64,000 bases of DNA from Pseudomonas asgharzadehiana (GCF_019139815.1 NZ_CP077079.1:4960001-5024000), one strand, 5' to 3'; numbered from the stretch's first letter, positions 1 to 9,461 are shown. Numbers and translations are program-made. The notes: generated by a model from the letters alone, not told the origin.

Positions 1-199
1 GGGATAGCCAAAAGGTTCGCGCCCTTTGGGCCCCGCGCCACACCAGAGAGCGGCGGATTTTATCCGCCCTCTTCCTGCCCCACCTGCATTCGACCGCTTC
101 CCGTTACCCCACGCCCCAATGTTCCTTTGACGGCCGCCATCAGATTGCCAATACTCATGGCATATTGAAGGCCACCCGCATGAGACAAGGAATGCCCCT

Positions 200-2251
200 T
201 TGAAGCTGGAACTCAAAAACAGCTTGTCGGTGAAGTTGCTAAGGGTGGTGCTGCTCTCGGCATTGATCGTTGGCGTGGCGCTGAGCGTGGCGCAGATCGT
301 GTTCGATGCTTATAAGACACGCCAGGCCGTAGCCGGCGATGCCCAGCGCATCCTCGACATGTTTCGCGACCCTTCGACCCAGGCCGTCTACAGCCTGGAC
401 CGCGAAATGGGCATGCAGGTGATCGAAGGGCTGTTTCAGGACGAGGCCGTGCGCATGGCCTCCATCGGCCATCCCAACGAGACCATGCTGGCGGAAAAAA
501 GCCGCGCGTTGCAGCAGTCCCCCAGCCGCTGGCTGACCGACCTGATTCTTGGCCAGGAACGCACCTTCACCACTGCATTGGTTGGCAAAGGCCCGTACAG
601 CGAGTATTACGGCGACCTGAGCCTGACCCTCGACACCGCCACCTACGGCAAGGGTTTTATTGTCAGCTCGGTGGTCATCTTTATTTCCGGCGTGTTACGC
701 GCGCTGGCCATGGGCCTGGTGCTGTACCTGGTGTATCACTGGCTGCTGACCAAACCGTTGTCGCGGATAATCGAACACCTGACCTCCATCAATCCGGATC
801 GGCCCAGCGAGCATAAGATCCCGCAACTCAAGGGGCACGAGCACAACGAGTTGGGGCTGTGGATCAACACCGCCAACCAGTTGCTGGAATCCATCGAACG
901 CAACACCCACCTGCGCCACGAAGCCGAAAGCAGCCTGTTGCGCATGGCCCAGTACGATTTCCTGACCGGTCTGCCCAACCGCCAGAAGCTGCAGGAGCAA
1001 CTGGACAAGATCCTGATCGATGCCGGTCGCCGGCAACGCCGGGTGGCGGTGTTATGTGTAGGGTTGGATGACTTTAAAAGCATCAACGAGCAGTTCACCT
1101 ACCAGGCCGGCGACAAATTGCTGCTGGCCCTGGCCGACCGCTTGCGTGCCCATAGTGGCCGCCTTGGGACCCTCGCGCGTCTGGGCGGCGACCAGTTCGC
1201 CCTGGTGCAGGCCGACATCGACCAACCTTACGAAGCCGCCGAGCTGGCGCAAAGCATCCTCGACGACCTGGAAGCGGAATTCGCCCTCGACCACGAGCAG
1301 ATCCGTCTGCGCGCCACTATCGGCATCACCCTGTTCCCCGAAGACGGCGACAGCACCGAAAAGCTGCTGCAAAAGGCCGAACAGACCATGACCCTGGCCA
1401 AGAGCCGTTCGCGCAACCGCTATCAGTTCTATATCGCCAGCGTCGACAGCGAAATGCGCCGCCGCCGCGAACTGGAGAAAGACCTGCGCGACGCGTTGAG
1501 CCGCGACCAGTTTCACTTGGTGTACCAACCGCAGATCAGCTACCGCGATCAGCACGTGGTGGGCGTGGAAGCGCTGATTCGCTGGCAGCACCCGGAGCAT
1601 GGGCTGGTACCGCCGGACCTGTTCATCCCACTGGCCGAGCAGAACGGCACCATTATTGCGATCGGTGAATGGGTGCTGGACCAGGCCTGCCGCCAATTGC
1701 GCGAATGGCACGACCAGGGCTTCACCGCCCTGCGCATGGCGGTCAACCTGTCCACCGTGCAGTTGCACCACTCCGAATTGCCGAGGGTGGTCAACAACCT
1801 GATGCAGATCTACCGCCTGCCGCCGCGCAGCCTGGAGCTGGAAGTCACCGAGACCGGCCTGATGGAAGACATCAGCACCGCCGCCCAGCACCTGTTGAGC
1901 CTGCGCCGCTCCGGTGCGTTGATCGCCATCGATGACTTCGGCACCGGCTACTCGTCCCTGAGCTACCTCAAGAGCCTGCCGCTGGACAAGATCAAGATCG
2001 ACAAGAGCTTCGTCCAGGACCTGTTGGACGATGACGACGATGCGACCATCGTGCGCGCCATTATCCAACTGGGTAAAAGCCTGGGCATGCAGGTGATCGC
2101 CGAAGGCGTGGAAACTGCGGAACAGGAGGCTTACGTCATTTCCGAGGGCTGCCACGAAGGTCAGGGCTACTACTACAGCAAACCCTTGCAGGCACGCGAG
2201 CTGGCGGCTTTTTTGAAGCAGGCCGAGCGCAATAACGCGGCCATTCTCTGA
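200..2251 (+). CDS. bifA: BifA-type membrane c-di-GMP phosphodiesterase (degenerate GGDEF + EAL)
   Basis: Inner-membrane protein of 683 aa that is expected to hydrolyse cyclic di-GMP and so control biofilm versus motility. Two hydrophobic segments (about residues 10-32 and 150-180) flank a periplasmic sensor part. A GGDEF-like domain follows, whose signature reads GGDQF near residue 330, and then an EAL domain with EALIRW near residue 457. P. aeruginosa BifA has the same GGDQF/EAL combination, where EAL is active and GGDEF is not catalytic. The N-terminus (MKLELKNSLSVKLLRVVLL) matches BifA as I remember it. The start is TTG, preceded by AAGGA eight bases upstream. The following imelysin gene agrees with bifA synteny in Pseudomonas. 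Confidence 0.9.
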   Translation: MKLELKNSLSVKLLRVVLLSALIVGVALSVAQIVFDAYKTRQAVAGDAQRILDMFRDPSTQAVYSLDREMGMQVIEGLFQDEAVRMASIGHPNETMLAEKSRALQQSPSRWLTDLILGQERTFTTALVGKGPYSEYYGDLSLTLDTATYGKGFIVSSVVIFISGVLRALAMGLVLYLVYHWLLTKPLSRIIEHLTSINPDRPSEHKIPQLKGHEHNELGLWINTANQLLESIERNTHLRHEAESSLLRMAQYDFLTGLPNRQKLQEQLDKILIDAGRRQRRVAVLCVGLDDFKSINEQFTYQAGDKLLLALADRLRAHSGRLGTLARLGGDQFALVQADIDQPYEAAELAQSILDDLEAEFALDHEQIRLRATIGITLFPEDGDSTEKLLQKAEQTMTLAKSRSRNRYQFYIASVDSEMRRRRELEKDLRDALSRDQFHLVYQPQISYRDQHVVGVEALIRWQHPEHGLVPPDLFIPLAEQNGTIIAIGEWVLDQACRQLREWHDQGFTALRMAVNLSTVQLHHSELPRVVNNLMQIYRLPPRSLELEVTETGLMEDISTAAQHLLSLRRSGALIAIDDFGTGYSSLSYLKSLPLDKIKIDKSFVQDLLDDDDDATIVRAIIQLGKSLGMQVIAEGVETAEQEAYVISEGCHEGQGYYYSKPLQARELAAFLKQAERNNAAIL

Positions 2252-2299
2252 CGCGGCAATACGATACTGAATATTTCCCGCGTGTACCCCTTTACACAA

Positions 2300-2318
2300 A
2301 ATGCAAATCTTTCGCATT
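2300..2318. promoter_or_regulatory. Candidate Fur box upstream of the imelysin gene
   Basis: The 19-mer AATGCAAATCTTTCGCATT is an imperfect palindrome (7 of 9 arm positions pair). It resembles Pseudomonas Fur boxes of the AATGCGAAT-type and lies about 60 bp before the chosen start of the imelysin gene. An ATG that falls inside this box is therefore unlikely to be the real start. Iron regulation is inferred and fits the known iron link of imelysins. Confidence 0.55.
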
Positions 2319-2378
2319 ATGTCGCAGTTTTTGCGCTCCCCCGCGCGTCCCATCAACAACCGAAGCAGGATGTTCGCC

Positions 2379-3722
2379 ATGATTCGTATGCCCCTGGCCA
2401 CCGCCAGTCTGCTGGCTATTGCCATTTCTCTCGCCGGTTGCGGCGAAGGTAAAGACAAGCCCGCAGCCAACCAGGCGCCGACCCCGGCTGCCAGCACTAC
2501 CGCTCCAGCGGCTGCCACTCCTGCCGGCCAGGTCGACGAAGCCGCCGCCAAAGCCGTGGTCGCGCATTACGCCGACATGGTGTTCGCGGTGTACAGCGAC
2601 GCCGAAGCCACTGCGAAAACCCTGCAGACCGCCATCGACGCCTTCCTCGCCAAGCCGAACGACGAAACCCTCAAGGCCGCCCGTGCTGCCTGGGTTGCCG
2701 CGCGCGTGCCTTACCTGCAGAGCGAAGTATTCCGCTTCGGCAACACCATCATTGATGACTGGGAAGGTCAGGTGAACGCCTGGCCCCTGGACGAAGGCCT
2801 GATCGACTATGTCGACAAGTCCTACGAGCACGCCCTGGGTAACCCAGGCGCCACCGCCAACATCATCGCCAACACTCAAGTCCAGGTCGGCGAAGACAAG
2901 GTCGACGTGAAGGAAATCACCCCGGAAAAACTCGCCAGCCTCAACGAGCTGGGCGGTTCCGAGGCCAACGTCGCCACTGGCTACCACGCCATCGAATTCC
3001 TGCTCTGGGGCCAGGACCTGAACGGTACCGGCCCAGGCGCCGGCAACCGTCCCGCGTCGGACTACCTGACCGGCGACGGCGCCACTGGCGGTCACAACGA
3101 GCGTCGTCGTACCTACCTGCGCGCCGTGACCCAACTGCTGGTCAGCGACTTGCAAGAAATGGTCGGCAACTGGAAACCCAAGGTTGACGATAACTACCGC
3201 GCCACCCTGGAGGCAGAACCTGCCACCGACGGCCTGCGCAAGATGCTGTTCGGCATGGGCAGCCTGTCCCTGGGCGAGCTGGCCGGCGAGCGTATGAAAG
3301 TGTCCCTGGAAGCCAACTCGCCGGAAGATGAGCAGGACTGCTTCAGCGACAACACCCACTACTCGCACTTCTATGACGCCAAGGGCATCCGCAACGTCTA
3401 CCTGGGCGAGTACACCCGTGTTGACGGCACCAAACTGACCGGCGCCAGCCTGTCGTCCCTGGTGGCCAAGGTGGACCCAGCCGCCGACACCGCGTTGAAG
3501 GCCGACCTGGCCGCGACCGAAGCGAAGATCCAGGTCATGGTTGACCACGCCAACAAGGGTGAGCACTACGACCAGTTGATCGCGGCCGGCAACGACGCGG
3601 GCAACCAGATCGTGCGCGACGCCATCGCCTCGCTGGTCAAGCAGACCGGTTCGATCGAAGCCGCGGCAGGCAAGCTGGGCATCAGCGACCTGAACCCCGA
3701 CAGCGCTGATCACGAGTTCTGA
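2379..3722 (+). CDS. Imelysin-family (M75, IcmP-like) lipoprotein
   Basis: Exported lipoprotein of about 447 aa. The N-terminus has a hydrophobic signal followed by the lipobox LAGC (ISLAGCGEG), so it is probably lipid-anchored in the periplasm or outer membrane. An Ala/Pro-rich linker precedes the imelysin domain. The family GxHxxE signature is present as GYHAIEFLLWGQD near residue 200. Imelysins are periplasmic or surface proteins tied to iron uptake; P. aeruginosa IcmP is the named insulin-cleaving member. I chose the ATG at 2379 because AGCAGGA lies eight bases upstream, whereas earlier ATGs fall in the Fur-like box or have no spacing. A strong terminator follows. Confidence 0.85.
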   Translation: MIRMPLATASLLAIAISLAGCGEGKDKPAANQAPTPAASTTAPAAATPAGQVDEAAAKAVVAHYADMVFAVYSDAEATAKTLQTAIDAFLAKPNDETLKAARAAWVAARVPYLQSEVFRFGNTIIDDWEGQVNAWPLDEGLIDYVDKSYEHALGNPGATANIIANTQVQVGEDKVDVKEITPEKLASLNELGGSEANVATGYHAIEFLLWGQDLNGTGPGAGNRPASDYLTGDGATGGHNERRRTYLRAVTQLLVSDLQEMVGNWKPKVDDNYRATLEAEPATDGLRKMLFGMGSLSLGELAGERMKVSLEANSPEDEQDCFSDNTHYSHFYDAKGIRNVYLGEYTRVDGTKLTGASLSSLVAKVDPAADTALKADLAATEAKIQVMVDHANKGEHYDQLIAAGNDAGNQIVRDAIASLVKQTGSIEAAAGKLGISDLNPDSADHEF

Positions 3723-3740
3723 TCAGTGGTGCGTTGAACG

Positions 3741-3764
3741 AGGCGACCTTCGGGTCGCCTTTTT
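3741..3764 (+). terminator. Rho-independent terminator after the imelysin gene
   Basis: Perfect 8-bp stem AGGCGACC / GGTCGCCT with a TTCG tetraloop, followed directly by a run of T residues. It lies 18 bp after the stop codon. Confidence 0.9.
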
Positions 3765-3877
3765 CATGCCTGTTGTCCACAGTAGTACCACCACCGGCAA
3801 ACCCATGTGGAGGGCCCGGTTTACATGCCCCACACCCCAGGTAGAATGGCGCCTCTGCCCTATATCGAGCGAACTTC

Positions 3878-5332
3878 ATGGCGTTGCCGACCCTACGTAT
3901 CATCGGTTTCATCATCGGCATCTTCCTGATCACCCTCGCGATCGCCATGGTCGTGCCCATGGCGACCCTGGTGATTTTCGAACGCACCAGCGACCTGCCC
4001 TCGTTCCTCTGGGCCAGCATGATTACCTTTGTCGCCGGCCTGGCCCTGGTGATCCCCGGCCGCCCCGAACACGTCAACCTGCGCCCCCGCGACATGTACC
4101 TACTGACCGTCACAAGCTGGCTGGTGGTCTGCGTGTTCGCTGCGCTACCGTTTCTGCTGACCCAGCACATCAGCTACACCGACTCGTTCTTCGAAAGCAT
4201 GTCGGGCATCACCGCCACCGGCTCCACGGTATTGAGCGGGCTGGACAGCATGTCGCCGGGCATCCTGATATGGCGCTCGTTGCTCCACTGGCTGGGCGGT
4301 ATCGGCTTTATCGGCATGGCGGTGGCGATCCTGCCGCTGCTGCGCATTGGTGGCATGCGCCTGTTCCAGACCGAGTCCTCGGACCGCTCGGAAAAGGTCA
4401 TGCCGCGTTCGCACATGGTGGCACGCTTGATCGTGGCGGCTTACGTGGGCATCACCATCCTCGGCAGCCTGGCGTTCTGGTGGGCCGGCATGGGCTTGTT
4501 CGATGCGATCAACCACGCGATGTCGGCGATTTCCACCGGTGGGTTTTCCACCTCCGACGAGTCCCTGGCCCACTGGAAACAACCGGCGGTGCACTGGGTG
4601 GCGGTGGTGGTGATGATCCTCGGCAGCCTGCCGTTCACCCTGTACGTGGCCACCTTGCGTGGCAACCGCAAGGCACTGATAAAAGACCAACAGGTTCAGG
4701 GCTTGCTCGGCTTGCTGGTGGTGACCTGGCTGGTGCTCGGCACCTGGTATTGGTGGACCACCAACCTGCATTGGCTGGAAGCCCTGCGCCATGTGGCGCT
4801 GAACGTGACCTCCGTCGTGACGACCACCGGTTTTGCACTCGGGGACTACAGCCTGTGGGGCAACTTCTCACTGATGCTGTTCTTCTATCTGGGCTTTATC
4901 GGCGGTTGTTCGGGATCGACGGCCGGCGGGATCAAGATCTTCCGCTTCCAGGTCGCCTATATCCTGCTCAAGGCCAACTTGAACCAGCTGATTCACCCGC
5001 GCGCGGTCATCAAGCAGAAGTACAACGGCCACCGTCTGGATGAAGAGATTGTGCGTTCGATCCTGACCTTTTCGTTTTTCTTCGCCATCACCATCTGCGC
5101 CATCGCCCTGGCCCTATCGCTGCTGGGCCTGGACTGGATGACCGCGCTCACCGGCGCCGCCAGTACCGTATCCGGCGTAGGCCCGGGGCTTGGCGAAACC
5201 ATCGGCCCGGCCGGCAACTTCGCCAGCCTGCCGGATGCGGCCAAGTGGATCCTGTCGCTGGGCATGCTGCTGGGCCGCTTGGAAATCATCACTGTCTTTG
5301 TTCTGTGCATCCCGGCGTTCTGGCGTCACTGA
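3878..5332 (+). CDS. trkH: TrkH-family potassium uptake channel subunit
   Basis: Polytopic inner-membrane protein of 484 aa that forms the K+-translocating pore of the Trk system together with the cytosolic NAD-binding subunit TrkA, which is not in this window. Four pore-loop repeats of the TrkH/KtrB/HKT fold are visible: TATGST (about residue 110), STGGFS (217), TTTGFA (314) and SGVGPG (431). Each carries the conserved filter glycine. Length matches E. coli TrkH (483 aa). The last 44 bp overlap the end of the convergent AraC-type regulator. Nothing in the sequence shows regulation. Confidence 0.93.
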   Translation: MALPTLRIIGFIIGIFLITLAIAMVVPMATLVIFERTSDLPSFLWASMITFVAGLALVIPGRPEHVNLRPRDMYLLTVTSWLVVCVFAALPFLLTQHISYTDSFFESMSGITATGSTVLSGLDSMSPGILIWRSLLHWLGGIGFIGMAVAILPLLRIGGMRLFQTESSDRSEKVMPRSHMVARLIVAAYVGITILGSLAFWWAGMGLFDAINHAMSAISTGGFSTSDESLAHWKQPAVHWVAVVVMILGSLPFTLYVATLRGNRKALIKDQQVQGLLGLLVVTWLVLGTWYWWTTNLHWLEALRHVALNVTSVVTTTGFALGDYSLWGNFSLMLFFYLGFIGGCSGSTAGGIKIFRFQVAYILLKANLNQLIHPRAVIKQKYNGHRLDEEIVRSILTFSFFFAITICAIALALSLLGLDWMTALTGAASTVSGVGPGLGETIGPAGNFASLPDAAKWILSLGMLLGRLEIITVFVLCIPAFWRH

Positions 5333-6338
5333 TCGTCGACAACCGCGCCCGGTACTCGCCGGGCGTGGTATCGAACCAGCGGCGAAACGCGCGAAAGAAG
5401 TTGCTTGGGTCGGCAAACCCCAACAGGTAGGCGATCTCCAACAACGTCATGCTTGGCTGCGCCAGGTATTGCTCGGCCAGTTCGCGGCGGGTGTCGTCGA
5501 GCAGGGTCTGGAAACTGGTGCCCTCCTCCTGCAAACGCCGCTGCAAGGTGCGCTGGGACAGATGCAGCGTCTGGGCCACCACTTCGCGCTTGGGTTCGCC
5601 CTGAGGCAACAACCGGCACAAAACCTGTCGCGCCTTGTGGGTCACGCGGCTTTCGGAAAAACGCGCCAGGTATTCACCGGCAAACCGATCATGCAGCAGC
5701 GCCATGGCTTCGTTGGCCGTGGGCAACGGCGCGTCCATGTCGGCGCGCTCGAAGATCAATGCGTCGTAGGCCGCGTTGAATTGCAGCGGCGCGTGAAATG
5801 CCTGTTTGTAGGGCGCCAGGTCCACCGGTTGCTCGCCTTGCAACATGACTTTGCGCGGTTGCAGGGTGCGCCCGGTCAGCCAGCCGCACAGCGCCAATGC
5901 GCAGGCCAGCGAGGCTTCGGCGCTTTGCCGGGTGGGCGGCAGATGGTCGCCATGCACCGTCAGAATCAGCGCATAGCCTTCGGGCAACAGGCGAAAACTC
6001 AAGTCGGCGCTTTCGGCGATGATCCGCTGGTAGCGAACCAGTCGCATAAAGCCTTCGGCCAGCGTGTTACTGGACATCAAGGCGTAGCCGGCTACATGAA
6101 ACGACGCCGGACGCACCACCTTGCCCATGTTCAGGCCGATCGCCGGGTTGCCCGACAACTCGACCGCGCGCTGCCACAGGCGCGTCATGGAATCCTGCGG
6201 GAATCGCGCGTCGGGGTCGTTGAGGGCGGCGTAATCCAGGCCCAGTTGCGTGAACAGAGTGCGGCAGTCCAGGCCATCCATTTCCAGCGCCTTGACTATC
6301 CCCATCGCCCAGCTTGCAGAAGTTGTTCGTTCGCTCAT
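5289..6338 (-). CDS. AraC-family transcriptional regulator (OruR/ArgR-like architecture)
   Basis: Protein of 349 aa. Residues about 20-210 form the 'arabinose-binding domain of AraC type' N-terminal region found in OruR-like regulators. The C-terminal AraC DNA-binding domain has two helix-turn-helix units (VVAQTLHLSQRTLQRRLQEE and IAYLLGFADPSNFFRAFRRW). The second carries the family signature GFxxxSxFxRxFRRW. The gene converges on trkH with a 44-bp 3' overlap and is transcribed away from the DUF962 gene. The ligand cannot be read from the sequence. Homologues act on amino-acid or small-molecule catabolism, so a local activator role is only a guess. Confidence 0.85.
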   Translation of the reverse strand: MSERTTSASWAMGIVKALEMDGLDCRTLFTQLGLDYAALNDPDARFPQDSMTRLWQRAVELSGNPAIGLNMGKVVRPASFHVAGYALMSSNTLAEGFMRLVRYQRIIAESADLSFRLLPEGYALILTVHGDHLPPTRQSAEASLACALALCGWLTGRTLQPRKVMLQGEQPVDLAPYKQAFHAPLQFNAAYDALIFERADMDAPLPTANEAMALLHDRFAGEYLARFSESRVTHKARQVLCRLLPQGEPKREVVAQTLHLSQRTLQRRLQEEGTSFQTLLDDTRRELAEQYLAQPSMTLLEIAYLLGFADPSNFFRAFRRWFDTTPGEYRARLSTISDARTPGCTEQRQ

Positions 6339-6498
6339 GGCGTCTTCTTAATAAAGCAGGCTCAAAACGGCAGCCAGGAAGTCAAGGATACTAAAGTGGC
6401 ATTTAATGTCACTGGCTGTTACCACTGATCACTCTAGACTCAAATAATCCCCCCGCCGAACATCTGTTGGGCGGCACAACAATCAAAGGGCCGGCCAC

Positions 6499-6810
6499 GT
6501 GGAAAACGTCAAGCAATTCAACAGTTTTGCCGAATTTTACCCGTACTACCTGCGCGAACACGGCAACAGCACTTGCCGACGCCTGCACTTTATCGGCACC
6601 ACCTTGGTGATCGGCATTCTGGCCTATGCCATCGGCCGGGGCTCATTAGGCCTGCTGCTGGCGCTGCCGATCGCCGGCTACAGCTTTGCCTGGGTCGGCC
6701 ATTTCTTCTTTGAAAAGAACCGCCCGGCCACGTTTCAGCACCCGTTCTACAGCTTGCTGGGGGATTTTGTGATGTATCGCGACATGATTCTGGGCAAAGT
6801 GCCGTTCTAG
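6499..6810 (+). CDS. DUF962 / Mpo1-like small membrane protein
   Basis: Protein of 103 aa starting at GTG, with AAGGG upstream. It has the DUF962 pattern: an N-terminal FAEFYPYYLREH segment, RRLHFIGT, two hydrophobic helices (residues about 32-65) and the conserved WVGHFFFEKNRPATFQHP stretch with histidines. Yeast Mpo1, in this family, is an Fe(II) dioxygenase of 2-hydroxy fatty acids in phytosphingosine breakdown. Whether the bacterial members share that activity is not established, although the histidines that would bind metal are present. It is transcribed divergently from the AraC gene. Confidence 0.85.
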   Translation: MENVKQFNSFAEFYPYYLREHGNSTCRRLHFIGTTLVIGILAYAIGRGSLGLLLALPIAGYSFAWVGHFFFEKNRPATFQHPFYSLLGDFVMYRDMILGKVPF

Positions 6811-6925
6811 GCCGGGTGGAGATAAAAGTCTTTTTGTCATTTGCAGTGCGGTATCCTGCCAAGGCTTTTTGAGAGCGCGGAATCACCTGCGATTGAAAAA
6901 ACAGACTTTGCGAGGAGCGACGACG

Positions 6926-7054
6926 ATGCACGAGATACCTAATCTCCCCTTCCCAAGCCTGCACGAAACTGAGCAGCCAACACCGCAGCAGGCCAGCCCA
7001 AAGCAGCCTGAGGCCAAAGAAGCCAAACCAGTCGACAGCAAACGCCAGGACTGA
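6926..7054 (+). CDS. Small hydrophilic Pro/Lys-rich hypothetical protein (42 aa)
   Basis: Short ORF of 42 codons with a good ribosome-binding site (GAGGAG eight bases before ATG). The product begins MHEIPNLPFPSLHE and continues as a Pro/Gln/Lys/Glu-rich tail with no membrane segment, so it is probably disordered. A perfect 13-bp inverted repeat follows 14 bp after the stop. I do not recognise the family. Support rests on the ribosome-binding site, the codon use and the terminator-like repeat. Confidence 0.5.
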   Translation: MHEIPNLPFPSLHETEQPTPQQASPKQPEAKEAKPVDSKRQD

Positions 7055-7068
7055 CGCCGTACCAGACC

Positions 7069-7102
7069 GTGTGGAAAGCGCAGCTTTGAGCGCTTTCCAC
7101 AC
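7069..7102. repeat. Perfect 13-bp inverted repeat between two small genes
   Basis: Arms GTGTGGAAAGCGC and GCGCTTTCCACAC around an 8-nt loop. There is no T-tract on the plus strand, so it is either a weak or Rho-assisted transcript end or an operator for the gene starting 27 bp later. Confidence 0.6.
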
Positions 7103-7128
7103 TGCCTGAATCACCCGAGGTACCCGCC

Positions 7129-7311
7129 ATGACCGACACGCTCCCCGACACCCCGGACACCGCCGTCCTCGATGCTGCCTTGCAGATGGTCGAGGTATGG
7201 AACCGCCTCAGCGCCGACAAGCAAGCCGTACTGCTCAAGCGCTTCGGCACCCAGGAAAACGCCCTGGCCGCCTTGGTTACTACCCAGTTGCTGGCACCCG
7301 CCAAGCCCTGA
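7129..7311 (+). CDS. Small conserved-looking helical hypothetical protein (60 aa)
   Basis: ORF of 60 codons preceded by a purine-rich site (CCCGAGG). The product is acidic at its start (MTDTLPDTPDTAVLDAAL) and then predicted helical, with no signal peptide or membrane segment. Codon use resembles its neighbours. It sits between a strong inverted repeat and the MFS gene. I do not recognise a family and cannot assign a function. Confidence 0.55.
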   Translation: MTDTLPDTPDTAVLDAALQMVEVWNRLSADKQAVLLKRFGTQENALAALVTTQLLAPAKP

Positions 7312-7407
7312 CCCCTGACGTTTTTGCGTTTTACTACCCTGTTCGGGCCAAAGCACCGCTATCATTAGCAGCCTATCTTTACCTGCTGCGACAGTGGACC
7401 TCTCCCC

Positions 7408-8604
7408 ATGCCAGATACCCAGCGCCCCTTGGCGGTCACGCTGCAAGTTGTTTCCATCGTGTTGTTCACCTTTATCGGCTACCTGAATATCGGCATCCCC
7501 CTGGCCGTGTTGCCCGGCTATGTCCACAGCGAGTTGGGCTACGGCGCGGTGATTGCCGGGCTGGTGATCAGCGTGCAATACCTGGCGACCCTGTTGAGCC
7601 GGCCGTATGCGGGCAAAATCATCGATAACCTGGGCAGCAAGCGTGCGGTGCTGATCGGCTTGACGGGCTGTGGCCTGAGCGGTGTGTTCATGTTATTCGC
7701 GGCGTGGTTTTCAAGCCTGCCGGCGCTGAGCCTGGGCAGCCTGTTGGTCGGCCGCCTGGTACTGGGCAGCGCGGAAAGCCTGGTGGGGTCCGGCGCGATC
7801 GGCTGGGGCATCGGCCGGGTAGGCGCGGCCAACACCGCCAAGGTCATCTCGTGGAATGGCATTGCCAGTTACGGGGCGCTGGCGGTCGGTGCACCGTTGG
7901 GGGTGTTGCTGGTCAGACAATTTGGGCTGTGGAGCATGGGCGTCAGCATTATCCTGCTGGCGGCGGTGGGCTTGTTGCTGGCGTGGAACAAGGTCGCCGC
8001 GCCGATTGTGGCCGGGGTACGCCTGCCGTTCATGAATGTCCTTGGCCGGGTACTCCCGCACGGCTGCGCCCTGGCCTTGGGTTCGATCGGCTTTGGCACC
8101 ATCGCCACCTTCATCACCCTGTATTACACCACCCAGCACTGGGATAACGCGGTGTGGGCGCTGAGCCTGTTCGGCGCCAGCTTTATCGGCGCGCGCCTGC
8201 TGTTCGGCAATTTGATCAACCGCATCGGCGGTTTTCGCGTGGCGATCGCCTGCCTGTCGGTGGAGATCCTTGGCCTGCTGTTACTGTGGCTGGCGCCGGA
8301 TGCCAACTTGGCGTTGGCCGGCGCGGCGTTGAGCGGCTTTGGGTTTTCCCTGGTGTTCCCGGCCTTGGGGGTCGAGGCCGTCAACCTGGTGCCCGCCTCC
8401 AGCCGCGGTTCGGCGGTGGGGGCTTACTCACTGTTTATCGACCTGTCCCTGGGAATCACCGGCCCGTTGGCCGGGGCCGTAGCGGCAGGCTTCGGTTTTG
8501 CGTCGATCTTCCTGTTCGCCGCTCTCGCCGCCTTGGGTGGCTTGCTGCTGAGCGTGTACCTGTACCGGCAGGCGCCCAAGGCCCGCGAAACACGCGACGC
8601 CTAG
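7408..8604 (+). CDS. MFS transporter, YhhS-like
   Basis: Inner-membrane secondary transporter of 398 aa with about twelve hydrophobic helices. The loop after TM2 carries a motif-A-like stretch ([20 protein letters not shown]). The general layout and the start ([29 protein letters not shown]) are typical of the YhhS subfamily, which is often annotated loosely as arabinose or drug efflux. No substrate can be deduced. The stop codon overlaps the end of the convergent arfB by 4 bp. Confidence 0.85.
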   Translation: MPDTQRPLAVTLQVVSIVLFTFIGYLNIGIPLAVLPGYVHSELGYGAVIAGLVISVQYLATLLSRPYAGKIIDNLGSKRAVLIGLTGCGLSGVFMLFAAWFSSLPALSLGSLLVGRLVLGSAESLVGSGAIGWGIGRVGAANTAKVISWNGIASYGALAVGAPLGVLLVRQFGLWSMGVSIILLAAVGLLLAWNKVAAPIVAGVRLPFMNVLGRVLPHGCALALGSIGFGTIATFITLYYTTQHWDNAVWALSLFGASFIGARLLFGNLINRIGGFRVAIACLSVEILGLLLLWLAPDANLALAGAALSGFGFSLVFPALGVEAVNLVPASSRGSAVGAYSLFIDLSLGITGPLAGAVAAGFGFASIFLFAALAALGGLLLSVYLYRQAPKARETRDA

Positions 8605-9014
8605 AAGTCGACCTTGCCGCGCCCCGCCTTGATGCTGCCGCGCTTGGTCTTGGATTCGAGGCGACGTTTTTTCGAGCCCAGGGTGGGCTTGGTCGGACGG
8701 CGCTTTTTCTCCACCTTGGTGGCGCTGAGGATCAGCTCCACCAGGCGCTCCAGCGCATCGGCACGGTTCTGCTCCTGGGTCCGGTATTGCTGGGCCTTGA
8801 GGATCAACACGCCGTCACTGGTGATGCGACTGTCACGCAGGGCCAGCAGGCGTTCCTTGTAGAACTCGGGCAGCGAGGACGCCGGAATATCAAAGCGCAG
8901 GTGCACCGCACTCGACACCTTGTTAACGTTCTGCCCGCCGGCGCCCTGCGCACGGATGGCCGTCAACTCGATCTCGGCGTCGGGCAGGTGCACGTTGTTG
9001 GAAATGACCAGCAT
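8601..9014 (-). CDS. arfB: Alternative ribosome-rescue factor ArfB (YaeJ), peptidyl-tRNA hydrolase
   Basis: Cytosolic protein of 137 aa that rescues ribosomes stalled on mRNAs lacking a stop codon by hydrolysing peptidyl-tRNA. The catalytic GGQ lies at residues 26-28 within [15 protein letters not shown], the release-factor domain-3 signature. The C-terminus is the family's basic tail ([19 protein letters not shown]...), which enters the empty mRNA channel. Length agrees with E. coli ArfB (140 aa). It converges on the MFS gene with a 4-bp overlap. Confidence 0.93.
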   Translation of the reverse strand: MLVISNNVHLPDAEIELTAIRAQGAGGQNVNKVSSAVHLRFDIPASSLPEFYKERLLALRDSRITSDGVLILKAQQYRTQEQNRADALERLVELILSATKVEKKRRPTKPTLGSKKRRLESKTKRGSIKAGRGKVDF

Positions 9015-9083
9015 GAATCAAAGACCTTAGGCAACGGATAAGCCAAACGTGGAACAACATCGACAACAAGGCCACCTGTAAAA

Positions 9084-9461
9084 ATGAAAATACCCTTGAT
9101 CGCTGTGCTAGGCACTTTATCACTCATTCAAACTGCGCAGGCCTTCGCCGATAGTGCCAACGGCAAGAATCTCTATTCCCAGCGATGCGCCATGTGCCAT
9201 GGAGCGGACCTCAAGGCAACGGGACCATTGGCCAGGAAAAGCAGCCCGCCCACACCTGACCTTACAACCGCCGCGTTCAAAAAACGCCTGGCTGATTATC
9301 CGGGCGTGATTGTCTCTTCGGTGATCCTTCGTCCCAATGGGAACCTGATTCCAAAAACATTGCAGGAAAACGGTGTGCGCGTACCGCCGCATGCGTGGAG
9401 CGTTGAGGATTTTCGCGATTTGAATCAATACATGAGTGGTGTGATTTTAAAAAGCCGGTGA
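9084..9461 (+). CDS. Small periplasmic cytochrome c (monohaem)
   Basis: Protein of 125 aa with a signal peptide (cleavage likely after QAFA, near residue 22) and one haem-binding CxxCH motif (CAMCH, residues 35-39) in a context typical of class I cytochromes c (NGKNLYSQRCAMCHGADL). A C-terminal methionine in LNQYMSGVI could be the sixth haem ligand. It would carry electrons in the periplasm. The partner is unknown, and no oxidase or dehydrogenase gene is nearby. It marks the left edge of the toxin-immunity scar. Confidence 0.85.
   Translation: MKIPLIAVLGTLSLIQTAQAFADSANGKNLYSQRCAMCHGADLKATGPLARKSSPPTPDLTTAAFKKRLADYPGVIVSSVILRPNGNLIPKTLQENGVRVPPHAWSVEDFRDLNQYMSGVILKSR

Noticed and set aside
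200..2251. Active diguanylate cyclase in the first gene
   Set aside because: The signature is GGDQF rather than GGDEF/GGEEF, and the protein matches BifA, where this domain is not catalytic.
1052..3713. Long antisense frames over bifA and the imelysin gene
   Set aside because: Shadow frames with biased composition (Ala/Gly/Val/His), overlapping genes with clear motifs.
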